Source: Aureispira sp045105775
GTDB lineage: Bacteria > Bacteroidota > Bacteroidia > Chitinophagales > Saprospiraceae
Length of the DNA stretch: 27,556 nt
Direction of reading: 5' to 3'
Assembly: GCA_045105775.1 (NCBI GenBank)
Contig: JBGCDW010000196.1
Coordinates: 1 to 27,556, forward strand
Position 1 is the stretch's first letter. Every line of letters begins with the position of its first letter. The notes under the pieces are model-generated. The model was given only the letters and a program-made list of their open reading frames with translations. It was not told where the DNA came from and searched no databases. Positions 16,029 through 23,608 of the stretch are shown here, one piece after another. The translations under genes and the position numbers were made by a program.

Positions 16029-16738
16029 TTTATGCACTAATTTTGCGATAAGCTCTACCAAATCATACAACAATCCTAATCTGTATTCTGTTGCATTAAT
16101 CGGTTTTCATTGGTTAAGACCTAATATAACTAAGTTGTCGGTTTAACAGTAACAATGGTCTTGTTTTTTACAACATTAATTAAGGGGTCTCTCAAAAACA
16201 AGCTATGTTTTAGGCTGTCAAAAAGACGATAGGATTACGTTTTTTCATTTTGTTATAATGTAAAATATATTATAAATTTCTTGCAAAGATTTTTCTATTC
16301 TTTAAAAAATCGTATTTTGCAAACTACAAATAGCTACTTATTATCTTGAATTAAAAAGATGTTTGGATTGCGTACAAGAAGACCTATCAAGCACCTATAA
16401 TTATTCCTGTCACACTATATCTAAATCGATGCGTTAAAGAACAGTAGTTTAATTCCTCCCAAAAGCTATTCAAAGGTTGATAGCTATCCCCAATTATTCA
16501 TCTATCTACGATGAATAAAAACGATTTGCATACTTTACAGTTGACACAAAAGAGTCCTATATATAACTAATTTTCAATTAGATAGATTTTATTTATAAAG
16601 TAATCAAACACACAAGAATTATTTTATCAGTGAATACATAAACCATAAGGCAACGATTATGTTGTTGAGCTTCTTTTAATATAGCTTTTGCAACAAAGCA
16701 CCAAATATAAAACATAAAAATAGTAGCCTACTACGACC

Positions 16739-16764
16739 AAAAAAGTTATTTTTAAGAATAACTT
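16739..16764 (-). terminator. Possible minus-strand intrinsic terminator
   Basis: An 8-bp inverted repeat, AAGTTATT (16743-16750) and AATAACTT (16757-16764), with a 6-nt loop. In the minus direction it is followed by six T (16744-16739). The stem is AT-only, and no minus-strand gene is known upstream of it, so it may be chance or end an unannotated antisense RNA. Confidence 0.25.
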
Positions 16765-16808
16765 CTACCAATAAGTTAAAGGTTTTTGCTTTTATATCTC
16801 TATTAGTT

Positions 16809-16838
16809 TTGACTAATCACGAGGCTGTTGTACTTTTA
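16809..16838 (+). promoter_or_regulatory. Candidate promoter for the mutase-like gene
   Basis: TTG at 16809-16811, a 19-bp spacer and TACTTTTA at 16831-16838 (five of six fixed bases of TAnnTTTG). The ATG follows 35 bp later. The same -7 variant occurs upstream of the TlpA-like gene. Confidence 0.45.
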
Positions 16839-16873
16839 CTTATTGTATTCTCTTTTTAAGAACTGTTAACTAC

Positions 16874-17965
16874 ATGAAACAGAGCCAAGACTTATTTACA
16901 TCTTTTGATGCTGTGTCAGATCAACAGTGGCATACGGCGATTGAACGTTTTCTCAAAGGAAAATCATTAGATCATTTGCATTGGGAACTGGAAGAAGGCG
17001 TTCAAATTTCTCCCTTACAACGTCATTCTGGTAGTTCTGTACCATCTTTGGATTGGAATAGTACCCAAGGAGGTAACCAATGGTGCTTGGTAGAAACGAT
17101 TGTTGTAGATAACAGTACGGCATTAACTACCATTAACCAGCAAATACTTCATGCCCTCACCAATGGAGCCAATGCACTCTCTATTCAATGGCATTATGTT
17201 CCTAGCCCTACGGTCTTAGATCAATTATTTGAAGGAGTTTTATTGGAGCTTATTGCTATTAATTTTGATGCTACACGCCTAGACCCTGCTGCTATCATTG
17301 ACAGTATTATTCATTGGGAGGCTGGACAACAAACAAAGGGGAGTTGTGTATTGCCATCACTTTCTATAGAAGAGCTATGGCCATTCCTCTCTGGTGCCTT
17401 TGCCAAATGTCCTTCTTGGCGCTGGCTTAATTTTACGATAGCAGGTGATAATAGCCAAGGACTAGCCCATGCACTTTATCAATGTAGTTTGTGCTTTGAT
17501 TTCTTATTAGAAAAAGGCTATTCTACTACACAAATCACGGATTGGGTACGTTTCAATTATGCTGTAGAGGCGCGTTATTTTGTATCATTGGCACGTATCA
17601 GAGCCTTTAAACGTTGCTGGGCAGCATTGCTAAAAGCATACAACGCCGATACCACACCTTGGCCGTGGCTACATGCCAACACTGTTAATGACGCTTCGGC
17701 AGATCAGTATAGAAATATGTTGGTTGGGACTACGCAAGCAATGGCGGCTGTTATTGGTGGTGTTGATAGTCTTTGGGTGTGCCCTTCAAATGGGCTAAAA
17801 GAGAGTAATAGTTTTACACAACGAATTGCACGCAACGTACAACACTTATTACAATCAGAAAGCTACCTAAGCAGAGTTGTTGATCCTGCTCAAGGCGCTT
17901 ATTACATAGAACACTTAACGACTGAACTTACGAAACAAGCTTGGCAACAATTTTGCGAACTCTAG
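16874..17965 (+). CDS. Methylmalonyl-CoA mutase small-subunit-like protein, C-terminally short
   Basis: A homologue of the non-catalytic small (MutA/beta) subunit of methylmalonyl-CoA mutase. The N-terminus LFTSFDAVSDQQWHTAIERFLKG matches the start of Bacteroidota small subunits. Further recognisable blocks are RIRAFKRCWAALLKAY (about residues 243-258), DQYRNMLVGTTQAMAAVIGGVDSLWV and SYLSRVVDPAQGAYYIEHLT near the end. It stops right after the helix KQAWQQFCEL at residue 363, whereas from memory small subunits in the phylum run to about 450-620 residues. No continuation is visible in the other frames after the stop. The large catalytic subunit (mutB), which usually follows directly, is absent; a VWA gene comes next after 72 bp. 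It could be a degenerate paralogue, a regulator, or a partner of a mutB elsewhere. Confidence 0.8.
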   Translation: MKQSQDLFTSFDAVSDQQWHTAIERFLKGKSLDHLHWELEEGVQISPLQRHSGSSVPSLDWNSTQGGNQWCLVETIVVDNSTALTTINQQILHALTNGANALSIQWHYVPSPTVLDQLFEGVLLELIAINFDATRLDPAAIIDSIIHWEAGQQTKGSCVLPSLSIEELWPFLSGAFAKCPSWRWLNFTIAGDNSQGLAHALYQCSLCFDFLLEKGYSTTQITDWVRFNYAVEARYFVSLARIRAFKRCWAALLKAYNADTTPWPWLHANTVNDASADQYRNMLVGTTQAMAAVIGGVDSLWVCPSNGLKESNSFTQRIARNVQHLLQSESYLSRVVDPAQGAYYIEHLTTELTKQAWQQFCEL

Positions 17966-18037
17966 TTTTACCTGTTAATAATCAAATAGATAGAAGCAAT
18001 AACCTACTTTTACATCTATTGTTAGCAGTTTCCCATT

Positions 18038-19840
18038 ATGAAAGTAACATTCTTACAATACTCTTTCACTGTACTCCTTGCTCTGTGCTTTTCTTTGCCT
18101 TCACTACAGGCACAGCGTTTATCTAAATCTACTTATGGCGCTCTGAATAATTATATCATTTATTCTAATGAGGCGACCCATGCTATCAATCTAATGTATT
18201 ATGATTTTCTTTATTTAAACAACAAATTTTTTGCCTACGTAGAAGATAGCATCAACAGCATTGAATATACCAAAGATAATATTCTCACCAACCCCGAATA
18301 CTTCCCTATCTATCCTCGCGAGCTTTATCCTAAAATTATCAGTGATAATATCTATTTGCCTTATGACAAAAGAGGCGAGCCCTTTCAGTTGGTGGGTAAA
18401 GTGGCCAATGTACTCAAGGAGATGGAAAACACCCGAATTAAACTGGCAACTTATGTCAATTCGGGCGCGTACCAACAAGATACCAACTTAGTACAAGGTT
18501 TTGCTTGGCTGCGTCGTATGGAAGTCCTCTATTACGATATGTTTACTTTGCAAGAAAAATTGCATTGGAATGTGACGGCTATTGCCCAAAGCTACACCTA
18601 CCCTGCTCTAGATAGCAACGCACTCCGTACCACCCAACAATTGCGCCCCCTGCTCCAACAAGTTGAAGTAGTGATCAAGGGGGTGCGCGCTGCCGACAAT
18701 ACGGCCAATCTAAATGCTCAATGTAACCAGCTCAGAAGCATGATTTTGCGATTGGAACGGGAGAAAAACACCATTCTAAAGGGTTTAAACCTAGAAGAAA
18801 ACTCTCTACGCTCGCCCGATAAACGTTATGATTTGATTTTGGATAGAGCACGTAAGACCTTGGCAACAGCCCAGGCTTATCTAGCACAAAAGAGTTATCA
18901 AAATTTAGATTTTGATCCTGAATATTATTATTACAATATTGATTTGCTCAATCAGTACAATCGTACAGGAAATGGTGCTACAACTCTATTTAATAAATTT
19001 ATCGAGGAAAATGATGTGTATTGGCTTTTTGAATATGAAATGCCGCACCTATTCAAAGTACGCTATCCCAATATTCCTGCTTTTGAGCAATACCTAGTTC
19101 CTGATTTGGATATAGAGGCCATTTTGGCCAAAACATTAGCAGAACAAGCTCGAATAGACAGCATCCAACAGGTTCGAGAAGATAGTTTACAAGCCATTGC
19201 CCAACATATTGCCGATAGTATAGCCTATCGAAAGGCCAATCCAGAAGTAGGAGATATGAACCTAAATGGTTTTGCTACCAATAATCTTGTTTTCTTGCTC
19301 GATATATCCTCCTCTATGCGCGATACCAATAAGCTGCCTTTGCTCAAGGAAGCCTTGGTACAATTGCTAGATTTGATGCGCGAAGAAGATAACATCACCT
19401 TTATCACCTATGCGGGCAAAGCACAATTGGTTTTGCCTCCTACTTCGGTCACTTCTGAAGAGGCTAAGGCCAAAATATTGGGCATTATTGATGGCTTGTC
19501 CTCTAGTGGCCTAAGTGATGCCAATAAGGGAATCAAATTGGCCTATCAAACCATTGAGAAGAGTTTTATCAATGGTGGGAACAATCGGATTATTATGGCT
19601 ACCGATGGTGGGTTTAAAGTCAGTAGACGGATTGAACGCATGATTCGAAAAGCGACCAAACGGAAGAATCCAATCCGACTTAGCACGTTCTATTTTTCAC
19701 AAAAAGAGTTTACCCACCACAAAAAATTCTTACAAGAATTGAGCAAAACAGGAGCTGGACGTTACCGTTATATTCAACGGGAGAATGCCAACAAAATACT
19801 GGTCATGGAAGCCCAAGCGGTACGCGAAAAAAAAAATTGA
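18038..19840 (+). CDS. Secreted von Willebrand factor A domain protein
   Basis: A 600-residue exported protein with a signal peptide (residues 1-26, MKVTFLQYSFTVLLALCFSLP then SLQAQ). About 390 residues follow that I do not recognise; they are helical, Tyr-rich and contain a coiled-coil-like stretch near 340-370 (RIDSIQQVREDSLQAIAQH). A C-terminal VWA domain occupies about 415-590. The MIDAS motif DISSS has D422, S424 and S426; the second loop SSSGLSDANKGIKLA uses Ser where Thr is usual, and ATDGG provides the third ligand, so metal binding is likely. Such proteins mediate protein contacts in the periplasm or on the surface. It lies 72 bp after the mutase-like gene. The last codons run through a ten-A homopolymer (19827-19836). 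Confidence 0.88.
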   Translation: MKVTFLQYSFTVLLALCFSLPSLQAQRLSKSTYGALNNYIIYSNEATHAINLMYYDFLYLNNKFFAYVEDSINSIEYTKDNILTNPEYFPIYPRELYPKIISDNIYLPYDKRGEPFQLVGKVANVLKEMENTRIKLATYVNSGAYQQDTNLVQGFAWLRRMEVLYYDMFTLQEKLHWNVTAIAQSYTYPALDSNALRTTQQLRPLLQQVEVVIKGVRAADNTANLNAQCNQLRSMILRLEREKNTILKGLNLEENSLRSPDKRYDLILDRARKTLATAQAYLAQKSYQNLDFDPEYYYYNIDLLNQYNRTGNGATTLFNKFIEENDVYWLFEYEMPHLFKVRYPNIPAFEQYLVPDLDIEAILAKTLAEQARIDSIQQVREDSLQAIAQHIADSIAYRKANPEVGDMNLNGFATNNLVFLLDISSSMRDTNKLPLLKEALVQLLDLMREEDNITFITYAGKAQLVLPPTSVTSEEAKAKILGIIDGLSSSGLSDANKGIKLAYQTIEKSFINGGNNRIIMATDGGFKVSRRIERMIRKATKRKNPIRLSTFYFSQKEFTHHKKFLQELSKTGAGRYRYIQRENANKILVMEAQAVREKKN

Positions 19841-20144
19841 CCCGTTCAAAAACAAAAAAATAGTATAAACAACTTCATCCTCATTCTTAGTTCCTTCTTG
19901 AATTATTGAGTGCTTTTTTAGACGTTTTTTGAGGCTGCATCTCCTTTTCACTGCCCCTTAATTCACATTTCGTTAGTATTTTATTACCTTTCAAATAAGT
20001 TTATTTAAGAAGTTGTTTAGATAGGCTTCGTGTATTTGATAGTCAACTATACTCTGCTTCTGTTAAGAAATACTAAGACAACTTTTTCCAATCAAACAAT
20101 CAGTGCATTGCAATGCACTTTACATTTAAAACCATACAACAATA
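19841..20144. other. Intergenic region upstream of the POT transporter pair
   Basis: 304 bp without a gene. It contains the 13-mer CTTCGTGTATTTG (20026-20038) shared with 11728-11740, a small inverted repeat ATAGT-CA-ACTAT (20039-20050) and the 18-bp palindrome at 20102-20119, directly followed by TACATTTA (20121-20128), a five-of-six match to the -7 element but without a TTG at the right spacing. No intrinsic terminator for the VWA gene is obvious. Confidence 0.6.
20102..20119. promoter_or_regulatory. Perfect 18-bp palindrome, operator candidate
   Basis: AGTGCATTGCAATGCACT is its own reverse complement with no central spacer. It ends 25 bp before the ATG of the first POT gene and abuts a -7-like element TACATTTA. 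A dimeric repressor bound here would block the promoter region. As RNA it would be only a short hairpin without a U-tract, so a DNA operator is the better reading. The regulator is unknown. Confidence 0.55.
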
Positions 20145-21692
20145 ATGTCTGATAAAATTCTGGATGATACGGTTTCTCAAAAAACACTTTTTGGGCATCC
20201 TATAGGACTGTTTATTTTATTTCTCACCGAGATGTGGGAACGTTTTTCTTATTATGGAATGCGTGCCATTCTAGTGCTTTATTTGGTAACAGAAACAGGA
20301 GGAGAAAATCCAGGATTGGGTTGGACAGATGAACGTGCTCTAGCACTGTATGGATGGTATACTATGTTTGTCTATGTGGCCTCTATTCCAGGCGGTATTA
20401 TTGCCGACAAACTATTAGGACAGCGTAAATCTGTATTTGTAGGGGGCTTATTACTCGTAGCAGGACATACAGTACTGGCTATTGAAGTCTTGTGGGCATT
20501 TTATACAGGGCTTGTACTGATTGTACTGGGTGTAGGAATGCTCAAGCCTAATATCTCTACTATGGTAGGTGGTTTGTATGATAAAAACGAGCATGATAAG
20601 CGCGATATGGGTTTCTATATTTTCTATATAGGTATTAATCTGGGTGCAGCAGCAGCGGCCTTGATTGTAGGTTATATCGGAGAAAATATAGGCTGGCATT
20701 ATGGCTTTGGGCTTGCAGGTATTGGTATGGCCTTTGGTCAGTTGACCTATTGGTATGGGCAACGTTACTTACAACACGTGGGTAACTTGGTTGTAGACGA
20801 ACGCGAAGAAGTCAGTGAAACCGCTAATAGCAACCTTTTATTGGCTATTTTCCAATCTACTAATTCTATTATTGGATTTTCCATTGCATTTGGGTTAGGT
20901 GTGTTTATATGGGCCTATATGGGTTCTTGGAGTTATGGTTTGCTCACTATGGGCTTGGCGTTTGCAGTTGGTGTGGGTATTGTAGTCTATAATGATGGCA
21001 ACAAAGTGGAGAAAGATCGCATCTTAGTGACCTACCTTTCGTTCTTAATTATCATTATTTTCTGGGGTTCGTTTGAGCAAGCTGGAGGATTGATGAATAT
21101 TTACACCAAAGAAAAGACAGATTTGGCATTGGGTAGTTTTGAAGTACCTGCTAGTTGGTTCCAATCGGTCAATGCGATTTTCATTCTTATTTTTGCTACT
21201 TTGGTAGGTAGTTTTTGGGTTTGGTGGAAAAACAGAAAGAAAGAATCTTCTGCTTTGTTCAAAATGGCGATAGGCGTTATTATTATGGGCTGGGGCTTCT
21301 TCTTTATGTCTATTGCAAGTAATGAAGTGACCTATGATGCTGCTGGACAAATTGTACAAAAATCGGGTATGCAATGGCTGATATTGGCTTATTTGTTCCA
21401 TACCCTTGGAGAACTCTGTGCTTCTCCTGTAGCCTTGTCGTTTATTACCAAACTAACTCCTGAACGTTGGATGGCCTTTATGATGGGTTCTTACTTTGCG
21501 GCTACAGGTATTGGCAATAAAGTGGCGGGTCTATTAGGTGAATCTGCCTCTAGCTTTGGAGAATTTGCTATTTTTACTTCAATTGGTGTTTTCTGTACGA
21601 TTTTTGGCATCTTAGTTATTCTTATCATCAAGCCACTCAAACGATTGATGCACGGTGCAGAAGATTCAGAAGCAGAAGTGGAGCCTGCATAG
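20145..21692 (+). CDS. POT/PTR-family proton-coupled peptide transporter (first of pair)
   Basis: A proton-dependent di/tripeptide importer of the POT (PTR2) family in the inner membrane, 515 residues with many hydrophobic helices. The proton-coupling motif ExxERFxYY is intact (E29, E32, R33, Y36, Y37 in EMWERFSYYGM). Other family marks are GGIIADKLLGQRK (83-95), K134 in GMLKPNIST, FYIFYIGINLGA (158-169), FWGSFEQAGG and E423 in LGELCASP. The cytoplasmic C-terminus is acidic (AEDSEAEVEPA). All residues needed for transport are present. It is followed 72 bp later by a second POT gene, and the palindrome at 20102-20119 is just upstream. Confidence 0.95.
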   Translation: MSDKILDDTVSQKTLFGHPIGLFILFLTEMWERFSYYGMRAILVLYLVTETGGENPGLGWTDERALALYGWYTMFVYVASIPGGIIADKLLGQRKSVFVGGLLLVAGHTVLAIEVLWAFYTGLVLIVLGVGMLKPNISTMVGGLYDKNEHDKRDMGFYIFYIGINLGAAAAALIVGYIGENIGWHYGFGLAGIGMAFGQLTYWYGQRYLQHVGNLVVDEREEVSETANSNLLLAIFQSTNSIIGFSIAFGLGVFIWAYMGSWSYGLLTMGLAFAVGVGIVVYNDGNKVEKDRILVTYLSFLIIIIFWGSFEQAGGLMNIYTKEKTDLALGSFEVPASWFQSVNAIFILIFATLVGSFWVWWKNRKKESSALFKMAIGVIIMGWGFFFMSIASNEVTYDAAGQIVQKSGMQWLILAYLFHTLGELCASPVALSFITKLTPERWMAFMMGSYFAATGIGNKVAGLLGESASSFGEFAIFTSIGVFCTIFGILVILIIKPLKRLMHGAEDSEAEVEPA

Positions 21693-21764
21693 ATCTATTG
21701 GATTGCCAATAAAAACAGTTGTTATTTATATTTAGCTATAAAAATCACAAAAAACCTCTTTAAG

Positions 21765-23540
21765 ATGGATAATAATATTGAAAATTTATTCAAGGATAAA
21801 GTATTAGGCCACCCTGCTGGACTATTTATTTTATTCTTTACAGAAATGTGGGAAAGGTTTTCGTTCTATGGAATGAGGGCCTTATTGGTACTTTTTCTTA
21901 CGGCTTCTATCACAGGTGATAACCCTGGTTGGGGCTGGTCACAAGAAATGGCACTTTCCTTATTGGGAACCTATGCCTTAATGGTTTACCTCACCCCAAT
22001 TGCTGGTGGCTATCTGGCCGATAAACATTTGGGTTATCGAAAGGCAGTTGTGATTGGTGCCTTGCTCATGACGCTAGGGCATGCCTCTATGGCGGTCGAA
22101 ACACCCTTATTCCTATATATAGGTATTGCACTGCTCATTGTGGGCAATGGTTTCTTCAAACCCAATATGACCTCTATCATTTCCAAAATGTACGAGGGCA
22201 AAGAGGACAAGAAAGATGGAGCCTATACTATATTTTATATGGGGGTAAATGCAGGAGCTTTCTTAGGAATTATGCTCTGTGGCTATGTCGGTGAAAAGCT
22301 GAGTTGGAGCTGGGGTTTTGGTCTGGCTGGTATTTTTATGTTCCTAGGAATGTTGCAATTCTATTTTGCCCAACCGTTGTTTGGTAATATTGGAGTAGAA
22401 CCTGATGGCAAAGATACCCCTCAACCTGTTGTAGAGGAAGAAGAAACAGATGATCCCTTACAGAAGGATCTAAATACAAGAAATCCTTTTACCGCTTTGG
22501 ATTACTCGCTCATAGGGGTGTTTATTGTATCGGCACTGATTTACATTATCAATGATCCTCTATCCACTATTGGTAAGATTGATACGCTCAATTTTACAGT
22601 AGGACGTTTCACTAATTCTTATTTCTTTGCTATTCTAGCAGCGGCATCCTTTGCCTTGTTGTTATTGGTTAGAATTCCTAGATATGCTCCTATTACCAGA
22701 GATCGAATGATAGCAGTAGTTATCTTTTCCTTGCTTACCGTCTTTTTCTGGGCTGCATTTGAACAAGCAGCAGGTACCTTACCATTGTATACCAGAGACT
22801 TTACGCAACGAAACCTAAGTGGTTCAGGGGCTATGGTGTTCAAAATTGTAGATTTATTGGTGACTATAGGGCCCTTATTGATTATTACCTATGTATTGTA
22901 TGCTTTATTTAGAAAAACATTTAGTCGCATTTCTCTTTCCAATATCATCTTAGCGTCTAGTTTTGTGATTATTTGGGGCATTGTCATATATAAAGTAAAC
23001 ACAGAATTCCAATCTACAGGCACTGAAGTACCTGTGACGTGGTTTGCTATCCTCAACTCTTTATTCATCATTGCATTCGCGCCTCTATTTTCTAAACTAT
23101 GGGAAAGTAAATACAATCCTCCTGCGGCCATCAAATACGCCATGGGTATGATCTTGCTAGGTCTTGGTTTTGCGTTCTTGGCATTTGGAGCTAGTGGCAT
23201 TGCTCCTGGAGCAAAATCAGCAGAATTGAGTATGTTTTGGCTTATTGCTGCTTATTTATTCCATACCTTAGGAGAACTGTGCTTATCGCCTTTGGGTCTT
23301 TCTTATCTCAGTAAGTTGGTTCCTGCTAGAATGATTGCCTTTATGTTTGGAGTATACTACTTGGCTATTGCTATTGGTAACAAAACAGCACACAGCTTTG
23401 GTAGTAAAATTGAAGTGATTGCAGAAACGTATGGCATCAGCACTTTTTTCTGGATTCTGACCATTATTCCAATTGGACTAGGTATTCTAGCGGTGCTACT
23501 CAATCCATTGCTCAAAAAATTGATGCACGGTGTGAAATAG
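21765..23540 (+). CDS. POT/PTR-family peptide transporter with a two-helix insertion (second of pair)
   Basis: A second proton-coupled peptide transporter of 591 residues, a diverged paralogue of the one before it. The ExxER motif is kept (E27, E30, R31) but the first Tyr of the FxYY motif is Phe (F34-Y35). K132 in GFFKPNMTS and E504 in LGELCLSP are conserved. The central cytoplasmic loop is acidic (VVEEEETDDPLQKD). Compared with the first transporter, the stretch from FEQA (residue 332) to VP(V/A)xWF (residue 422) is about 66 residues longer and holds two extra hydrophobic segments (KIVDLLVTIGPLLIITYVLY and NIILASSFVIIWGIVIY). The terminator at 23564-23606 ends the unit. The pair may differ in substrate range (inference). 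Confidence 0.94.
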   Translation: MDNNIENLFKDKVLGHPAGLFILFFTEMWERFSFYGMRALLVLFLTASITGDNPGWGWSQEMALSLLGTYALMVYLTPIAGGYLADKHLGYRKAVVIGALLMTLGHASMAVETPLFLYIGIALLIVGNGFFKPNMTSIISKMYEGKEDKKDGAYTIFYMGVNAGAFLGIMLCGYVGEKLSWSWGFGLAGIFMFLGMLQFYFAQPLFGNIGVEPDGKDTPQPVVEEEETDDPLQKDLNTRNPFTALDYSLIGVFIVSALIYIINDPLSTIGKIDTLNFTVGRFTNSYFFAILAAASFALLLLVRIPRYAPITRDRMIAVVIFSLLTVFFWAAFEQAAGTLPLYTRDFTQRNLSGSGAMVFKIVDLLVTIGPLLIITYVLYALFRKTFSRISLSNIILASSFVIIWGIVIYKVNTEFQSTGTEVPVTWFAILNSLFIIAFAPLFSKLWESKYNPPAAIKYAMGMILLGLGFAFLAFGASGIAPGAKSAELSMFWLIAAYLFHTLGELCLSPLGLSYLSKLVPARMIAFMFGVYYLAIAIGNKTAHSFGSKIEVIAETYGISTFFWILTIIPIGLGILAVLLNPLLKKLMHGVK

Positions 23541-23563
23541 ATGTGCGTAAGCATTCTTATAAT

Positions 23564-23606
23564 AAAAACGAGGCTGTCGGGAACATACGTTTTCGGCAGC
23601 CTTTTA
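23564..23606. terminator. Bidirectional intrinsic terminator
   Basis: AGGCTGTCGGGAAC (23571-23584) pairs with GTTTTCGGCAGCCT (23589-23602) over 14 positions, three of them G-U, with the 4-nt loop ATAC. A run of T follows on the plus strand (23602-23605), and a run of A precedes (23564-23568), giving five U in the minus transcript. It lies between the convergent POT and T9SS genes and serves both. Confidence 0.88.
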
Positions 23607-23608
23607 TA

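Larger units (their letters stand above)
16029..16873. other. 845-bp gene-free region
   Basis: The longest non-coding stretch in the window, very AT-rich. Seen within it: a short hairpin AAAACA-AGCTA-TGTTTT (16195-16211); a 19-codon micro-ORF at 16511-16570 (MNKNDLHTLQLTQKSPIYN); a 13-bp palindrome TAGTAGCCTACTA (16721-16733); an AT-only hairpin with a T-run in minus orientation (16739-16764); and the candidate promoter at 16809-16838. No tRNA, tmRNA, RNase P or SRP RNA signature was recognised. The minus-strand promoter of the nucleotidyltransferase must lie in the first part, but no good match was found. Confidence 0.6.

Noticed and set aside
16029..16073. ATG at 16073 as the start of the nucleotidyltransferase
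   Set aside because: The family starts with MKAVIPVAGxGTRLRP, which corresponds to the ATG at 16028.
16212..16221. AGGCTGTCAA, shared with 9345-9354 and similar to 23571-23578, as an IS end or dispersed repeat
   Set aside because: Only about ten bases are shared, no matching inverted end, target duplication or transposase is present, and at 23571 it is simply part of a terminator stem.
16535..16568. Sigma70-like TTGACA followed by TATAAC in the gene-free region
   Set aside because: The exact sequence starts at TTGACA near 16550 with a spacer of only about 15 bp, and Bacteroidota use a different promoter pattern; the -7 element TAnnTTTG is absent.
21703..21734. A promoter between the two POT genes (TTG-N21-TATATTTA)
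   Set aside because: The -7 element matches only five of six bases, in AT-rich sequence, and the 72-bp gap is compatible with co-transcription; kept only as a possibility.
20145..23540. The two POT genes as a recent duplication
   Set aside because: The proteins share motifs but diverge strongly between them and differ in length by 76 residues, so the duplication is old or they were brought together separately.
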